The notes: generated by a model from the sequence alone, not told the origin. A stretch of 64,000 nt of DNA from Stictocephala bisonia (GCA_035578905.1 JAQJVL010000415.1:588501-652500), one strand, 5' to 3'. Positions 45,806 through 57,984 are shown, numbered from the stretch's first letter. Translations and numbers: made by a program.

Positions 45806-48800
45806 AAAAATGCTAAATATACATTATTTCAATGAATTTACTTGATTCTCAAAATTGAACAATCAGTTATTCACTAATTTCTTAATGTGATTCAAAAATA
45901 GTTAAAGGCAAACAATTTTGAACACAATATAGTTATTTTCACTTAGTCAAATTAATAATTATAAAAAAAAAACAAGAAGCTAATTAAGACTTTAGCACTA
46001 TCTTGAGGGGAATCTTAATCTGCCAGTCTCGATGGTCCAGGACTATATTATTCAAACTGATAATACAGTATTGAATTAAAACTACAATATGAAATGTTGT
46101 TTTTCAAAGTTATTTGATTAATTTATTTTGTGATATACTAACATTGCAACAGTTCAAATATAACACATGCAACTCATTAGGATAAGTTTCCTGGACATAC
46201 TATATGTTATCCAAGGGAAATGTTAAACATAAGTACACTCATTCAAATTCATAGCATTTCTTTTGGACAGTTTTCAAATTTCAACAGCTTGTTTAATATC
46301 TCATTATTTTTCACCAATTGTGAACTATGTTAAATGACAATATTTAATATTTGTCACAAACTGTCCCTTTGGATCCCTACAATAACAGTTACGCACAAAG
46401 GGCGAGCGTATGACTAAAAAGTGGCAATTAACCTTTTAATTTTATCCAGTTACTGAAAATCCAACTATAAAATAGAAAATTTACTTCATGGGTAATGATC
46501 AGGATTAAAAACAGGATAAATAGAAGTACCTCAAAATACAAACCATTTGAACAGGTCATATAAACATAATAAGTAACTCTTGAAAACAACATTACATACA
46601 TCAGATTCCCTAGTAACCAATAATGTAGTACTGAACCATCAAGAGTGATCTGGACAGATCCTGCTCCCCACCGAGTAAAGCTCTTCATTTGACTGCATGA
46701 ATCTGTTAAAACAAAATCAAATACATTCCATGAGAAGGTGTGTATATAATCACGTTGGTAATAATTTCTAAACATTTAAACAATCATAAATTATCTTGCA
46801 CTAACCACGGTTTGTAATATTTGATTAACATAGTTTATTAAATCATTAGCCGATACATATTACTGACCCCGGATTGCTGTAAAATCTTATCATTAATGTT
46901 AAAACGTGCAAATTGGGCAAGTTCCTTGAAACTTGGGTTAACTCTGCAAGTAACCTACACAAGTATAGACCAACGTAATGCTAATAAAATAAAAAAAGAA
47001 CACTACTTAATTTTGAAATTTATTTGGCTTTCTGATAAGTCTAATCAATGTTTAATTCAAAATTACAGTAAGTTACTATAGTGTAGGTTTTTAATATTGC
47101 CAGGTATTTAAGTAGTCTGCACTCAGCAGGATTATGCTAGCCGCACAAATCCACAATATTTATTCCTTATAAATCCAGAAATTTTGTTTAAAAGTCTATG
47201 TAATGATTCATGAACATTTACTTATTGGAAATATACCTAGTTGAAGTTAATGAAGTAATCAAGCAATCCAATAAAATAAAATGTTAATCATGAGGCATTT
47301 GAAAATATAATTTTGCAATTAAAAAGCCAGATAATCTATTTTTTTAAATTGCTCTGATTACTTACATTAATAAGGTATATGTAAACAAAATACAATTATA
47401 TTGAAAATGTGAAATATACATTATGTGTAAATTTTAAAACACTTTTGGGTTAAAAAGTTACAAGTAAACAATTATATTTGTTCTTAAAAGGATTTTAATT
47501 TGGTGTAACAAATTAACATGTATTAGGTCTTCCAATTTAATTGAAGTATGGGGGAAATTAGTTAGTTTCTTACATAATAGGCCTAGGCCTAAATGCAAAA
47601 TACAGCATGAGTTAAGGATCTATTGGTATTCCAGTAACTCACAGGAATAACTGGGAAATAAATAAATAAAGATTAACAATATTAACGTTTAAAAATGGGA
47701 AGAAGCAAATTATATAGAGATGCACAAAATTTCCCCATATTGCATGTAGGTTACAATCAGTTAGGTTGTAATTTGCAGCCACATGGCACTTCAGAGCCTA
47801 AGGTTCCCAGCCCTTGGTCTGAACTCTAAACAAGGTCAATTTTACAATATTTTAGACTGCATTAATGACGACTAAAGAAAACAGTTAATACACCGATATC
47901 TTTACAAATTCATTTGTCAGCATAGGTAATGAAGTGAAAGCCCGACACAATTCACGATGCAACGTTGCATCACCCTCAGCGGTGGAACACCAAAAATAAC
48001 CTAGCGATAGATTTAGTAGGTTTTTTACTTTTCATACAGCCTTCTCTCTCCATGAATAAAACCCCGATTCTAACCTTCAAGTCTCAAATAAGTAGTTTTA
48101 TTATACTCGCGTCACTTTAATACGAGTTAATTAACATATCTTAAACATATGAAATTAACAAAGATCAGTCGTTACAACAAGACCAAACAGGTATATGACA
48201 GCTAGCTCTTCTTGTCGTGTGTTATGACGCATTTAGAGAAAAATAACAATGTCAATATAGTTCTTTAAAATAGTCAAAGAAACTGTATACAACAATCCTA
48301 TTCATTTCCTGACAACAATCCTACATATGAATATCATTCTTACACCTAGTAGTATAATAAAGTTAATTAATCTGTTTACAATTCTGAAAAGCCAAGTTTG
48401 ATGAGTGTTTCTAATGTGGACAAACTTCAAATAATGGGCGTAGTTCTGAAAAAAGGAAGAAAAATTACCATGTTTACATATTTCTCTGTTGTTGTTGTCA
48501 TTATAGAGGTGTTCCTTGTCAAGGAAACGGTAATATAACATTCACTTCCAATTACGTTACGATACACATTGCTAAGATCATCCTTAATGAGCGAGGACCA
48601 ACAAACGTAAATATCTGGTCCCAATCATTTGTGATTAAATATCTACAAACTTCGATAGTTAAAATAACGTATTTAATCGTATATCTTCGAAACAACAATA
48701 AATTACTTTGTTAATATGTATCTACTATGAAAGTGTTGGTAAAAAATCGAAAAAACCCCTGTTCTATATAATTACCTTAAAAAGTTATTCTTAAACGTTT

Positions 48801-50590
48801 CAGTATTTCATTTATGTACATACAAAAATTACATTGTTATGAACTCACATTTTAACTGATAAATAACTATGGGAAAGGTTGGCTGGGCGTGGTTATTTCT
48901 AAGAGAATAACATGCTAGTATGCGTGCATAATTTAGCGCATTTAAACATGAATTAGCAATGCTCAAATAAAACAATTGTGGCTTAAAAGTAGACTAATTA
49001 AAATGTTAAATGATTCAGCAACAGAAGCATACTTCTATATAACCACAATTCTAAAATATAAAAATAACTTGTTTTTCCTTATAAGGGGTGTATAGTAATT
49101 TATTTACTGTACTTTGATTTTATTGTGCCGTTGGACAAGCAATTTGTATGACACTCTGTATCCAATACTGTGCTTTTACCTAAATAATTATACTTTTAGC
49201 AAGGTATAGCCAACTCGTGGACTGGGAAAGGCAGACTATATTATCAGGAAGTGTAGTAGAGCATTTGACAGATAAGATAGCCGACAACATAAAAGATTGA
49301 GGCGTGGACAGATTTTAAACAAGCCGTTTTAAATACAATTTCTCTGCTTAGTTAAAATAACCTAACATTTTGGCTGGAATAATGTAACTAATTAGGATTT
49401 AGATTTTTAACCATAGGTAAGACAATTTTACATATTGTTTACTTACAGAATTTAAAAAAGTTAATAATTGTACCTGTCATAATCTAGATATTTAAGCCAT
49501 TGAAATAAATTATTCAGCTATCAATCGATACAAAAAGTTAAGATAACACGATTAGGATAAAAATGTTCAAAAATATTTAAGATTTACATTATAATATGAC
49601 AACTATACGTTTCTGCGATTGGGTAACCAATTATTCTAGAAGATTAACGCCTATTATATCATGCTTCAGCATCAGAAGTAACGCTATCTATACCCGTTTT
49701 CGCCAATTTAAAAAAATTTTAGCGCGAATTACTGATCCCTCATGGTCTCGGAGGGACAACTGAGATCTACTACTGTTCACGACGCGCGTATCAAGGCCTA
49801 ATTACAGCAGATAGTAAACCATGCGAAAAAAGAGGGGAGGAGGCCAGTGTTATATAATTATTACGTATTTATTTTTACCTATATATAACAAAGTATGATA
49901 ATTTACTTAAAATATCAAACCTCTCTACTCCAAAAAGACACTTATCTCTACGACTTGGCACTTAAAAAAGGTAAGAACTATTCTTATCGTTGTTTTAGTA
50001 TGGTACTTAAAACAATGGCCCAATTTGTGCGATAAGAAAAACTATTTACAATTGTAACTTTAGTTTAATAAACTAAGGAAATTTAATGGTATAATAATAC
50101 ATAGAACACGCTTTTCCGCTAAGATTTTAATTTTGTATTTATGCTATCACGACTGTAACTAATGTAAAAAATAGCACTGATACTCGAAAATTGCGTGTCG
50201 CTGTAGGCATAACATTTTTTAACGAAGAAGTATTTCGATTAAAATATTCTAGATGTGTATATTTCACTATTTATATCACAACGAGTACCTCTCGATCATT
50301 TAGAACAAAACAAGGCATTTTTTATTTAAGAAAAATATTAAATTTAAACACCAAATAAAACAATTGAAAATTTTTAAAATACTAACACAGTTGGGATCAT
50401 GATAGGTTTACACTCCCTTACATTCTCGTTTTGTGTTAAGCTTTTATATAATTATGGCCGGAGTCGGCCAATGATAACCACTAAGTGTAGATAGAACATA
50501 TCGGAATCGGAGGAAAGCAGCTGCCATATAATGTAACAAGACTCATTCGCTGTGGTCAACAAAGACCCTGTGTAAGTACTTTTTATTTCA
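45806..50590. other. non-coding sequence
   Basis: AT-rich, with no gene recognised. A minus frame at 46428-46775 follows an AG acceptor-like site but shows no known motif. The 48302-48624 minus frames likewise have no support. GC-richer patches at 47765-47835 and 49680-49830 hold nothing identifiable. Confidence 0.45.
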
Positions 50591-50639
50591 CCTTTTAATG
50601 GTTACGGCCCATGAGTTGAACGGAAATCTTCAACCTAAG

Positions 50640-50745
50640 CCTAGGTCGAGTTTGGTTTCAAATGAATGGTCTATTCAAATTTCCCTTTCTGAGGAACAGT
50701 TGACCTCAGTTAGTAACCAGACTATTATAAATGCCACTGGCGCAG
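50640..50745 (+). repeat. dispersed repeat fragment joined to minisatellite
   Basis: CTTTCTGAGGAACAGTTGACCTCAGTTAGTAACCAGACTA matches the 18370-18410 and 19870-19910 copies. It then runs into two minisatellite units (50745-50810, GACCCACCC.. ACGTACAGTGGTATT). Confidence 0.65.
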
Positions 50746-50989
50746 ACGTGGTATTGACCCACCCGAATACACGTACAGTGGTATTGACCCACCCATACAC
50801 GTATAATGGTAGTCTCAGGGTTAAGAGGAGTTCCCCCACCACAGTTAGGTGGTCACAGACACCGCACGGCAGTACCTTACAAGGAATTTCTACAGAGTCT
50901 CCTTTATTCGTTTAAAATTAATTGAAAACTTATGAGTCCAAGAAATAGTACACGAATATGCCTCCATATTATGTGGTTATGGTGAGACA

Positions 50990-51127
50990 AGGAACCATTT
51001 TGACTTATGCAGGGTTAAATCAAAGTAGTCTTAGAGTCTACAGAAGCTGTTGACCATGTTGATTTAATCCCATAAGAAATAGTTTATTTCGAACCGGACA
51101 TACGATCACGCGTATCCAAATTAAACA
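50990..51127 (+). repeat. fragment of the GTCTGCAGAGG...GGCCATGTTGG repeat
   Basis: GAGTCTACAGAAGCTGTTGACCATGTTG, AATCCCA, ATTTCGAACCGGACATACGATCACGCGT match the MITE at 61672-62070 and the copy at 57985-58475. Confidence 0.65.
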
Positions 51128-51380
51128 GTTGATGGGGCAGTAGTGCTGTAACCCAGCTACTTGGGAACAAAATGTTTGGGAGATTGTAGGCGATAGGTTA
51201 TATGCTCGGTCCTCTTAATACCGACACGGCGTCCGCTCAATGGTTGCCATCTACGTGGACACTTCTAGAGATGTCTGGGGTGTTCATTATGGATTGTTAT
51301 TCAGAGTTCAGATGTTGTGTAGGGAAGAGAACTGAGTGTCAGACTTGTCAGTTAGCTGAAAATCAGACCAAGTCAACTTG
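51128..51380 (+). repeat. dispersed repeat, copy 2 (CTGTAACCCAGCTACTTGG family)
   Basis: Collinear with 18070-18300 through GGGAGATTGTAGGC, TGCTCGGTCCTCTTAATA, CTAGAGA.GTCTGGGGTGT and TGTCAGTTAGCTGAAAATCAGACCAA. Confidence 0.75.
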
Positions 51381-51513
51381 GTAATTGACTTTTGTATCAA
51401 GTTGACTACCAGTTGAGTTCACACAATAGACCTACACACATTTATTTTACATGATCATAACCAATTACTGTAGTATATTTAAATAATAAATTATTTAGAA
51501 TGAATAGTGGGTC

Positions 51514-52083
51514 ATTGTACAGTGGTATTGACCCGCCTACCTACCCATACACTTACAGTGGTATTGACCTACCCGCCCACCCAAACATGAACAATGGTAC
51601 TGACCCACCCGCCCACTCAAACACGTAGAGCGGTACTGACCCACCCGCCCACCCATACACGAACAATGGTACTGACCCACCCGCCCACCCATACACGTAC
51701 AATGGTACTGACCCAACCGCCCACCCAAACACGTACAGTGATATTGTCCTACTTTACACACGCACGCACACACACCTACCCACCCACACGTACAGTAGTA
51801 TTGACCCACCCGCCCTCCCATACATGCACGGTGGTATTGACCCACCACCCTCCCATACACGTACGGTGGTATTGACCCACCCGCCCTCCCATATATGTAT
51901 AGTGGTATTGACCCACGCACCCACCCATACACGTACTGTGGTATTGACCCGCCCACCCACGCATACACGTACCGTGGTATTGACCCACCTGCCCACCCAT
52001 ACACGTACAGTAGTCATGACCAACCCATCCACCCATACACGTACAGTGGTATTGACCCACCCGCCCTCCCATACATGTACGGT
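51514..52083 (+). repeat. minisatellite array, forward orientation, part 1
   Basis: About 15 units of GACCCACCCGCCC(A/T)CCCATACACGTACAGTGGTATT type. Broken once by an ACACACGCACGCACACACAC-like stretch near 51757-51780. Numerous stop-free frames on both strands are artefacts. Confidence 0.92.
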
Positions 52084-52215
52084 GGCAGTCGCTTTTATCA
52101 ATGCCGTTTCTTGTGGTTTGTAGAAGCAAGGCTTTACCTCTGCACATATAGGACAAGTAGCGTCATTCTCTTTATCTCTTCCAACGAGTAAGGCAGATTT
52201 CGACTTCTGATCCAA
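52084..52215 (-). pseudogene. gypsy-type integrase fragment inside the minisatellite
   Basis: On minus, about 44 codons: LLVGRDKENDATCPICAEVKPC, then FYKPQETALIKAT. C-P-I-C plus the following KP.F.KP....LIKA is the end of the HHCC zinc-binding domain and its linker in Ty3/gypsy integrases. The frame runs on into minisatellite at both sides, so it is a captured scrap. No catalytic DDE residues are present. Confidence 0.6.
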
Positions 52216-52235
52216 TTATATACAAAAAGCCAATA

Positions 52236-52725
52236 CAGCTACGTACAGTGGTATTGACCCACCCATACACGTACTGTGGTATTGACCCATCCGCCCACCC
52301 ATACACGTACAGTGGTATTGACCCACCTGCCCACCCATACACGTACTGTGGTATTGACCCGCCCACCCACCCATACACGTACCGTGGTATTGACCCACCT
52401 GCCCACCCATACACGTACAGTAGTAATGACCAACCCACCCACCCATACACGTACAGTGGTATTGACCCACCCGCCCGCCCATACACGTACAGTGGTATGA
52501 CCCACCCGCCCCCCACCTGTATATGTACAGTGGTATTGACCAACCCGCCCGCCCATACACGAACATTGATATTGACCCACCCACCCACCCATACACAAAC
52601 ATTGGTATTGACACACCCGCCCGCCCATACATGAACATTAGTATTGACCCACCTGTCCGCCCATACATGAATATTGGTATTGACCCACCCGCCCGCCCAT
52701 ACACGAACATTGGTATTGACAGTAC
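52236..52725 (+). repeat. minisatellite array, forward orientation, part 2
   Basis: About 13 units. Several match part 1 in the same order (TGTGGTATTGACC, ..CCGTGGTATTGACC, ..CAGTAGT.ATGACCAACCC), so the two parts look like a segmental duplication flanking the integrase scrap. The last units carry CACGAACATTGGTATTGA variants. Confidence 0.92.
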
Positions 52726-52902
52726 GTATTGGTCAATACCACAGTACGTGTATGGGTGGGCAGGTGAGTCAATACCATTGTACACTGTATGTGTATGGGT
52801 AAATAACAATGTATGTGTATGGGTGGGCGCGTGGGTCAATAACACTGTATGTGTATAGGTGGGTGGGTGGGTCAATACCACTGTACGTGTATGGGTGGGT
52901 TA
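52726..52902 (-). repeat. minisatellite array, inverted orientation, part 3
   Basis: From about 52726 the unit appears as its reverse complement (GGTCAATACCAC.GTACGTGTATGGGTGGG). The switch point has TATTGACAGTACGTATTGGTCAATA. Confidence 0.9.
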
Positions 52903-53155
52903 TTTAAGGTACACTGTACATCCTTAAATGCAAGTGAAGGCCAATAAAATAAAAATGAACTTTTTTAAGAAAAATTACTTTGATAGGTAATAGTCAATTA
53001 TTGTAAATTCTTTGTTTCTTATTTGATTTTCAAAAACAAGGTACCGTTTTAATCCTTATTAAACGCACTGGCTATTACATATTTGAGGCTGTAAAGTTTC
53101 ACAAAAATCACTGCAGCCTACATTGTTTGTTCTTAATTCTATTAATTCTACAGGG
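52903..53155. other. unique spacer between minisatellite blocks
   Basis: About 250 bp of AT-rich sequence with no ORF or motif recognised. Confidence 0.5.
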
Positions 53156-53665
53156 TACAGCGTCCTGTATGTGTATGGGAGGGTGGGTGGGTCAATACCA
53201 CGGTATGTGTATGGGAGAGTGGGTGGGTCAATACCACGGGTATGTGTATGGGAGGGTGGGTGAGTCAATACCACTGTACGTGTATGAGTGGGTCAATGCC
53301 ACTGTAGGTTTATGGGCGGCGGGTGGGTCAATACCACTATACATGTATGGGTGGGTCAATACCACTATACATATATGGGTGGGTCAATACCACTGTACGT
53401 GTATGGGTTAGGCGGGTGGGTATATTGCTACAGAAATGGTATAAGCAAATAGTTTGCTGTACGTGTATGGGCGGGCGGGTGGGCCAGTGATACTGTACGA
53501 GTATGGGCGGGCGAGTGGGTCAATACCACTGTACGTGTATGAGAGGGCGGGTGGTTTAATACCACCGTACGTGTATGAGTGGGCGGGTGGGTCAATACCA
53601 CTGTATGTGTATGGGTGGGCGGGTGGGTCAATACTATTGTACGTGTATGGGTGGGTCAAGAAGGT
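53156..53665 (-). repeat. minisatellite array, inverted orientation, part 4
   Basis: About 13 reverse-complement units (GTATGGG.GGG.GGGTGGGTCAATACCACTGTACGT), with a 40-bp interruption at about 53417-53456. Confidence 0.92.
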
Positions 53666-53864
53666 TGTGTAGTATACCACCAATGCATTAGTGATGCATT
53701 GGTGATGCACCTCTTAAAACGATTCATTCATTAAGTCTACCAAACGCAAGCTATTCATTAGGTTTAGCTGCCTACAAAGTGCAAAGTGATGCTGATCCGT
53801 ATTAATGGTTTGATTATTTTAAACCCGAATTTCCATGTTCAGCCAGAATTCGGCTGTTTAAAAC

Positions 53865-54060
53865 ATACGTTCGGATTCCACGTAAAGCTGTAGGTCCCAT
53901 AGTTGCCCTGGCTATTGGGCTATTAATAAAAATAGTCCTTTCTGAGCTAAGTCGAACTCAGATAGCAACAATGACTACACACTCGTTCATCTACACTCAT
54001 CACACCCATTCGAAATTCATATTCGCCCATATCTTGACGATCGGCGTCTTAAGAATAAAT
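53865..54060 (+). repeat. dispersed repeat, copy 3 (3' half)
   Basis: GGATTCCACGTAAAGCTGTAGGTC, GCCCTGGCTATTGGGCTATTAATAAA, CTACACTCATC and GACGATCGGCGTCTTAAGAATAAATAAA match 18315-18470 and 57095-57215. Confidence 0.7.
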
Positions 54061-54265
54061 AAAGCTATTTTCAAACGGATTAAAAAACACAAATTGCATT
54101 TGATCAAGAATGAAATTGCGCGTCGAATTGCGTTGTGATTTCCTAATTAGTTTTATACAAAAAAAAAAAAATGTTTAGTTTGAAGTTTTTATTTTCACCT
54201 ATGTTTCAAAACTAGGCGAATGTATTCAAAATATAAAAAGCAAACCCAATGCGAAATATGATAAC

Positions 54266-55131
54266 CAGTGGCGTATATACAATTTTTTTTCGGGGGGGGC
54301 GATCTTGGTTAAGCAAGTATTACCAAGACATATTACCGGGGGTCCGGGGGTACCCCCCGGGAAATTTTTCAAAAAGTAAACTCATGGAGATGTCATTTTA
54401 CGCTATTCTAGCTCCTACAAAATTGGGATAATGTTATGTTTTAAGTTAAAATTATATATGTTTATAATGTACACAATTACACCGAAATCATTGTATTTGT
54501 TTAGAAATATTAATACATTCAGACTAGCTTCCAGTTTGTAAAATAAATTAAGATCCAAGATGAGTGTATTGTTTTAGTTTTCAAACATATCAATCCCCGC
54601 CCATGATAAGAGTTATGGGCCCTAACTATTTTTAAAGTTATATTTATATCTTTTTATTTTTATATTTATTTAGGGAAAAAGAAATCAGAATAAGACTAAA
54701 AAATAAATAAAAACAATAACACGTTAAAGAAATTTTACTTACATTTTGTAATATTAAATATTATGTCAGCTCTGAACAAAATCATAACATATTTACACTT
54801 TTGACTACTGTAAATCCTACAAAACAAAGTCAACATTTCTTTTTACGCTTGAAAATTTAGCAATAACATCTTCATCACTTATGTTAATGTCTCTATGGAT
54901 GGAAAGTAGGGCTAGCCCATTAAGTCTGCTTTCTGAAGTGGTGTTGCGTAAGTAAGTCTTCAATCTTCTTAAGCTTGAAAAATGTTAGCACGATAGCAGC
55001 TGGTATGTGTGATGAATAACAAATAAAAATGTAACGAACATTTTTTTTATTTATGGATAAACAAATATTTATTTTTGTATATTTCGGGGGGGGCCGAGGC
55101 CCCCTCGCCCCCCCCCATATATACGCCACTG
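54266..55131 (-). mobile_element. hAT-superfamily element with perfect 8-bp target duplication
   Basis: Begins CAGTGGCGTATATAC and ends GTATATACGCCACTG, with ATGATAAC at both flanks (54258-54265, 55132-55139). CAGTGGCG ends and 8-bp duplications are standard for hAT. Next to the termini are G/C runs (TTCGGGGGGGGC...; ...GGGGGGGCCGAGGCCCCC). 866 bp, so internally deleted. It retains a frameshifted scrap of transposase on minus. Confidence 0.93.
54817..54995 (-). pseudogene. hAT transposase C-terminal fragment, frameshifted
   Basis: Minus frame 1 ends ...FFKLKKIEDLL. The next frame continues LKTYLRNTTSESRLNGLALL, SIHRDINISDEDVIAKFS and stops at 54817-54819. This is the C-terminal dimerisation (hATC) signature (KLIKTYLRSTM.Q.RL.GLALLSI....) of hAT transposases of the ZMYM/52KD-repressor-like group. 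A one-base frameshift near 54967 and loss of everything N-terminal make it non-functional. Confidence 0.85.
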
Positions 55132-55330
55132 ATGATAACGTTTAAAAAGACACCTGATTAAATTAAACAGTTATTTTAAAACGGACTAAAAAATTGCATT
55201 CGATCAAGAATGAAATTGCGAGTTGGAATTGCTTTGTGAATTCTTAATTAGTTTTATAGAAAACAATATAAAATGTTTAGTTTGAAGTTTTTATTTTCAC
55301 CTATTTTTCAAAACTAGGGTATGTAAACCT

Positions 55331-56085
55331 CCTCCGTATTTTTTAATGTGAGCATAGGTGATTGATGATTTAAAATACATTAACAGAAATATTGGGCAGT
55401 ATGCCGTGTTTTTTTTTTTTTGTAGACACCGCCGTAATACAACGTTTATTTATAATTATGATTTTCATTATTAGGCATATAGGTATATTTTAGAGGTATG
55501 TTTGTGAGTTCAATTCTATGTTACGTATTGTTATTTTTTAATGGTCTTTTTGAGAAATACGGTAATCTCATTTGACAAAAAAATTTGAAATTTAAACTAA
55601 CAATTCTTGTATTTCTGGACAGTTTCACATGAACTTATTATCATATAGTTATTTTAATCATACAGTTATATTAATGGTGTATTATTTTATATGAAAATAA
55701 TTATTAATTCCAACGCATTTTCAGTACTTAGCCTTCAGCTTGCAGATTCAAAAGGTTAAATATTTATGTAATAATTCAACAAGTCTATAAAAAACAGCGT
55801 AATTATATAGAACAGAGGCCTTGTTGATTTTTGTGTCGATTTTTTTACAATAGATACAAGACTATGATAGTTTTTTCTTTATCGTAAAAAATACAAAAAT
55901 ATTTTTTCCTTAAATATTGCGATGTGGGTACTCAAATTGTGCGGAATTTAGTCCTAATCATGAATATGCCAAGGTTGTAACAATTTATAAAGGTATTTAT
56001 AAGGTTTGATTGCAAAGACCTTGACATATTCGTAATCAGTACAACATTCTTCACAACTTGAGTACCCATATCGTTATATTTACGA
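55331..56085. other. AT-rich sequence with an imperfect inverted repeat
   Basis: GTGGGTACTCAAATTGTG (about 55924) and CACAACTTGAGTACCCATAT (about 56053) are imperfect complements around CCAAGGTTGT / ACCTTGACATATTCGTAATC-like inner matches. Otherwise nothing recognised. Confidence 0.45.
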
Positions 56086-56087
56086 GA

Positions 56088-56206
56088 ACAGTACAAGTAA
56101 ACGTCACACAACACAAATTTATTACAATATAAGCGCAATACATATGTGCATTTTGCACTTATATTGTAATATATTTGTGTTGTGTGACGTTTACTTGTAC
56201 TGTATA
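56088..56206. repeat. perfect-stem hairpin, ~50-bp arms
   Basis: ACAGTACAAGTAAACGTCAC... ATATAAG and its complement CTTATAT...GTGACGTTTACTTGTACTGT surround a short loop (about 56140-56155). Non-coding; probably a small foldback element. Confidence 0.85.
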
Positions 56207-56924
56207 TTTACCAACACGTATTATGCTAACTAAACAACTATTTACGGGAAACAATATTTTCAGTTTTTCTTCATTTTCGAAATTTTTCCGCTTTTTACGC
56301 AGGGAAAACCGTTCATATTCTTGTTCCTTAGCTATGTATCTACTATAAAGTTTTAGAAAAAAAAAAATAAAAAAAAAAATATATATATATATCGAAAAGG
56401 TTCTTATTATATACAATTGCCTTAAAAGTCTTAGTAATTTCATTTATCAACATAAAAATAGTTCAGTTTTGAAACTTACATTTTAATTGTTTAAACGATC
56501 ACGATCCAAATGAATAATAATAAATACCTATACAATTTTATTCTTTTAGGATATTAATAACGATTAACCCACCTTCAACACCCTAGTTCTTATTTACACA
56601 TACAACAGCTGTTTATGTTCATAATGTTTATGCTGGTGTAAACATAGTTCTAAACTGAAATCTATTATTGAAGAGGGTTGGCACGTAAAAAGGTCAGGAA
56701 GGTCAAAAATGCATAATTTGACGTGCATTTTAACGAAATTGAAATATTACTGTTTAACTACTAAATAAAGGAAGCATTTTAAGCCTGGCTCGACTGTTCA
56801 TTGCACTTGTTGCAAGTTGAAGTAAAAAAATCAACTTTAAATAAATGACTTATTAAAGTTGAGACAGTTTCAGCGGTGCATTGAAGACAAGTCAGTTGGG
56901 CAGCGATGGACCCGTTACTGAGGT

Positions 56925-57225
56925 GGGGGTAAAGCGGTGAGCCGGGAGTGCGCGATCCACAGTACATCGATGGTACTAATTGGCTTTAGCGTTGGTTCAA
57001 TCCCAGCTTCATGTGCTAAAGGTTCTCAGTTTGATCCCAATCAGAGCCAATACATTTTAGAAGGATCAGCTGATAATCACGGCTGTTCATTTGTTATTGG
57101 GCTATTAATTAATGACACTTTCTAAGGAAAAAAGTCGGTCTTAGTTTGTAACAATGACTACATTCGCTCATCTACACTCATTCGAAATCCATACCTTGAC
57201 GATCAGCGTCTTATAAAAAAAAAAA
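56925..57225 (+). repeat. SINE-like element with RNA polymerase III B-box-like motif
   Basis: GGTTCAATCCC at about 56994-57004 resembles the tRNA B box (GGTTCRANTCC), with a GAGCCGGGAGTGCGCGATCC stretch upstream. The 3' part matches the dispersed repeat (TTATTGGGCTATTAATTAAT, ACAATGACTACATTCGCTCATCTACACTCAT, GACGATCAGCGTCTTA) and ends in an A-rich tail (57212-57245). The A box is not clear. Confidence 0.5.
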
Positions 57226-57245
57226 AAAAAATTAAAAAAAAAATA

Positions 57246-57980
57246 GATAGGGGGTCTACCAATATCGATGTTATTTGAATTGCTGCTTATTTTATTTGAC
57301 GATGTCTTTTGTGATTAAGTTAACCAAGCCTAACCTTTTAATACCCAACATTTCCCTATCCTAATAGAACGTAACCTTACTGAAATCGGCACATTTCCAA
57401 TGCTACCGTTCTTGAAGGCCTAATGGTTCTATTGCAAAGACCTTGTCGTAGACTATTCGTAGTCTGACAATATTCTGCATAACTTAAATCAATGTCAATA
57501 CTAACTTTCAATGTACTCATTTTAGTCCCAAGTAAATGTACTGAAGTTTCAAACAACAGTAGTGGCAGACCTATATAATCGATCAAATTCCTAGCTTAAA
57601 ATTTCCCTGCGAGATATCTATTAGTAAGTAATATAATCGAGAGTACCGTCCAAAACATAGTCATCACTGAAACATGCTGTGTCAATAATCGCTTATCAGA
57701 GAAGTACGTGACAAGCCACTGGTAACATGATGGCGAGTGTTTCCTTGCACTACTAGCGGTCACGCGTTGGTGCCAGCGCAGGGTCACTGACCGCTGTCTA
57801 CGGCGAGTTTGATACAATCACAACTGCTATGCAACGGCGTTTGCACTGGACATTGATAAGAAAACTGACCACATTCTTGCGCAGTCACACTACCGTCAAA
57901 CTATTTGTCCATTTAATCATAATACCAATTAACTTGAACATTTAAGTACAGTACTGTAAATAAATTGATTAAAACTTACT
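57246..57980. other. non-coding sequence
   Basis: No gene recognised. Short frames at 57377-57817 on minus show no family features. Confidence 0.45.
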
Positions 57981-57984
57981 TTCA

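Larger units (their letters stand above)
54061..55330. repeat. host repeat (AGTTTGAAGTTTTTATTTTCAC family) interrupted by a hAT element
   Basis: 54061-54265 and 55132-55330 carry pieces of one repeat family (AAATTGCATTTGATCAAGAATGAAATTGCG, TTTAGTTTGAAGTTTTTATTTTCACC, AAAACTAGGCG, AAAGCAAACCCAATG, GATAACGTTTAAAA-GACACC), also at 58080-58340 in reverse and 61740-61960 forward. The hAT element is inserted at ATGATAAC. Confidence 0.65.

Noticed and set aside
56994..57004. tRNA gene
   Set aside because: Only a B-box-like GGTTCAATCCC is present; no cloverleaf arms or A box could be assembled, so it is called SINE-like.
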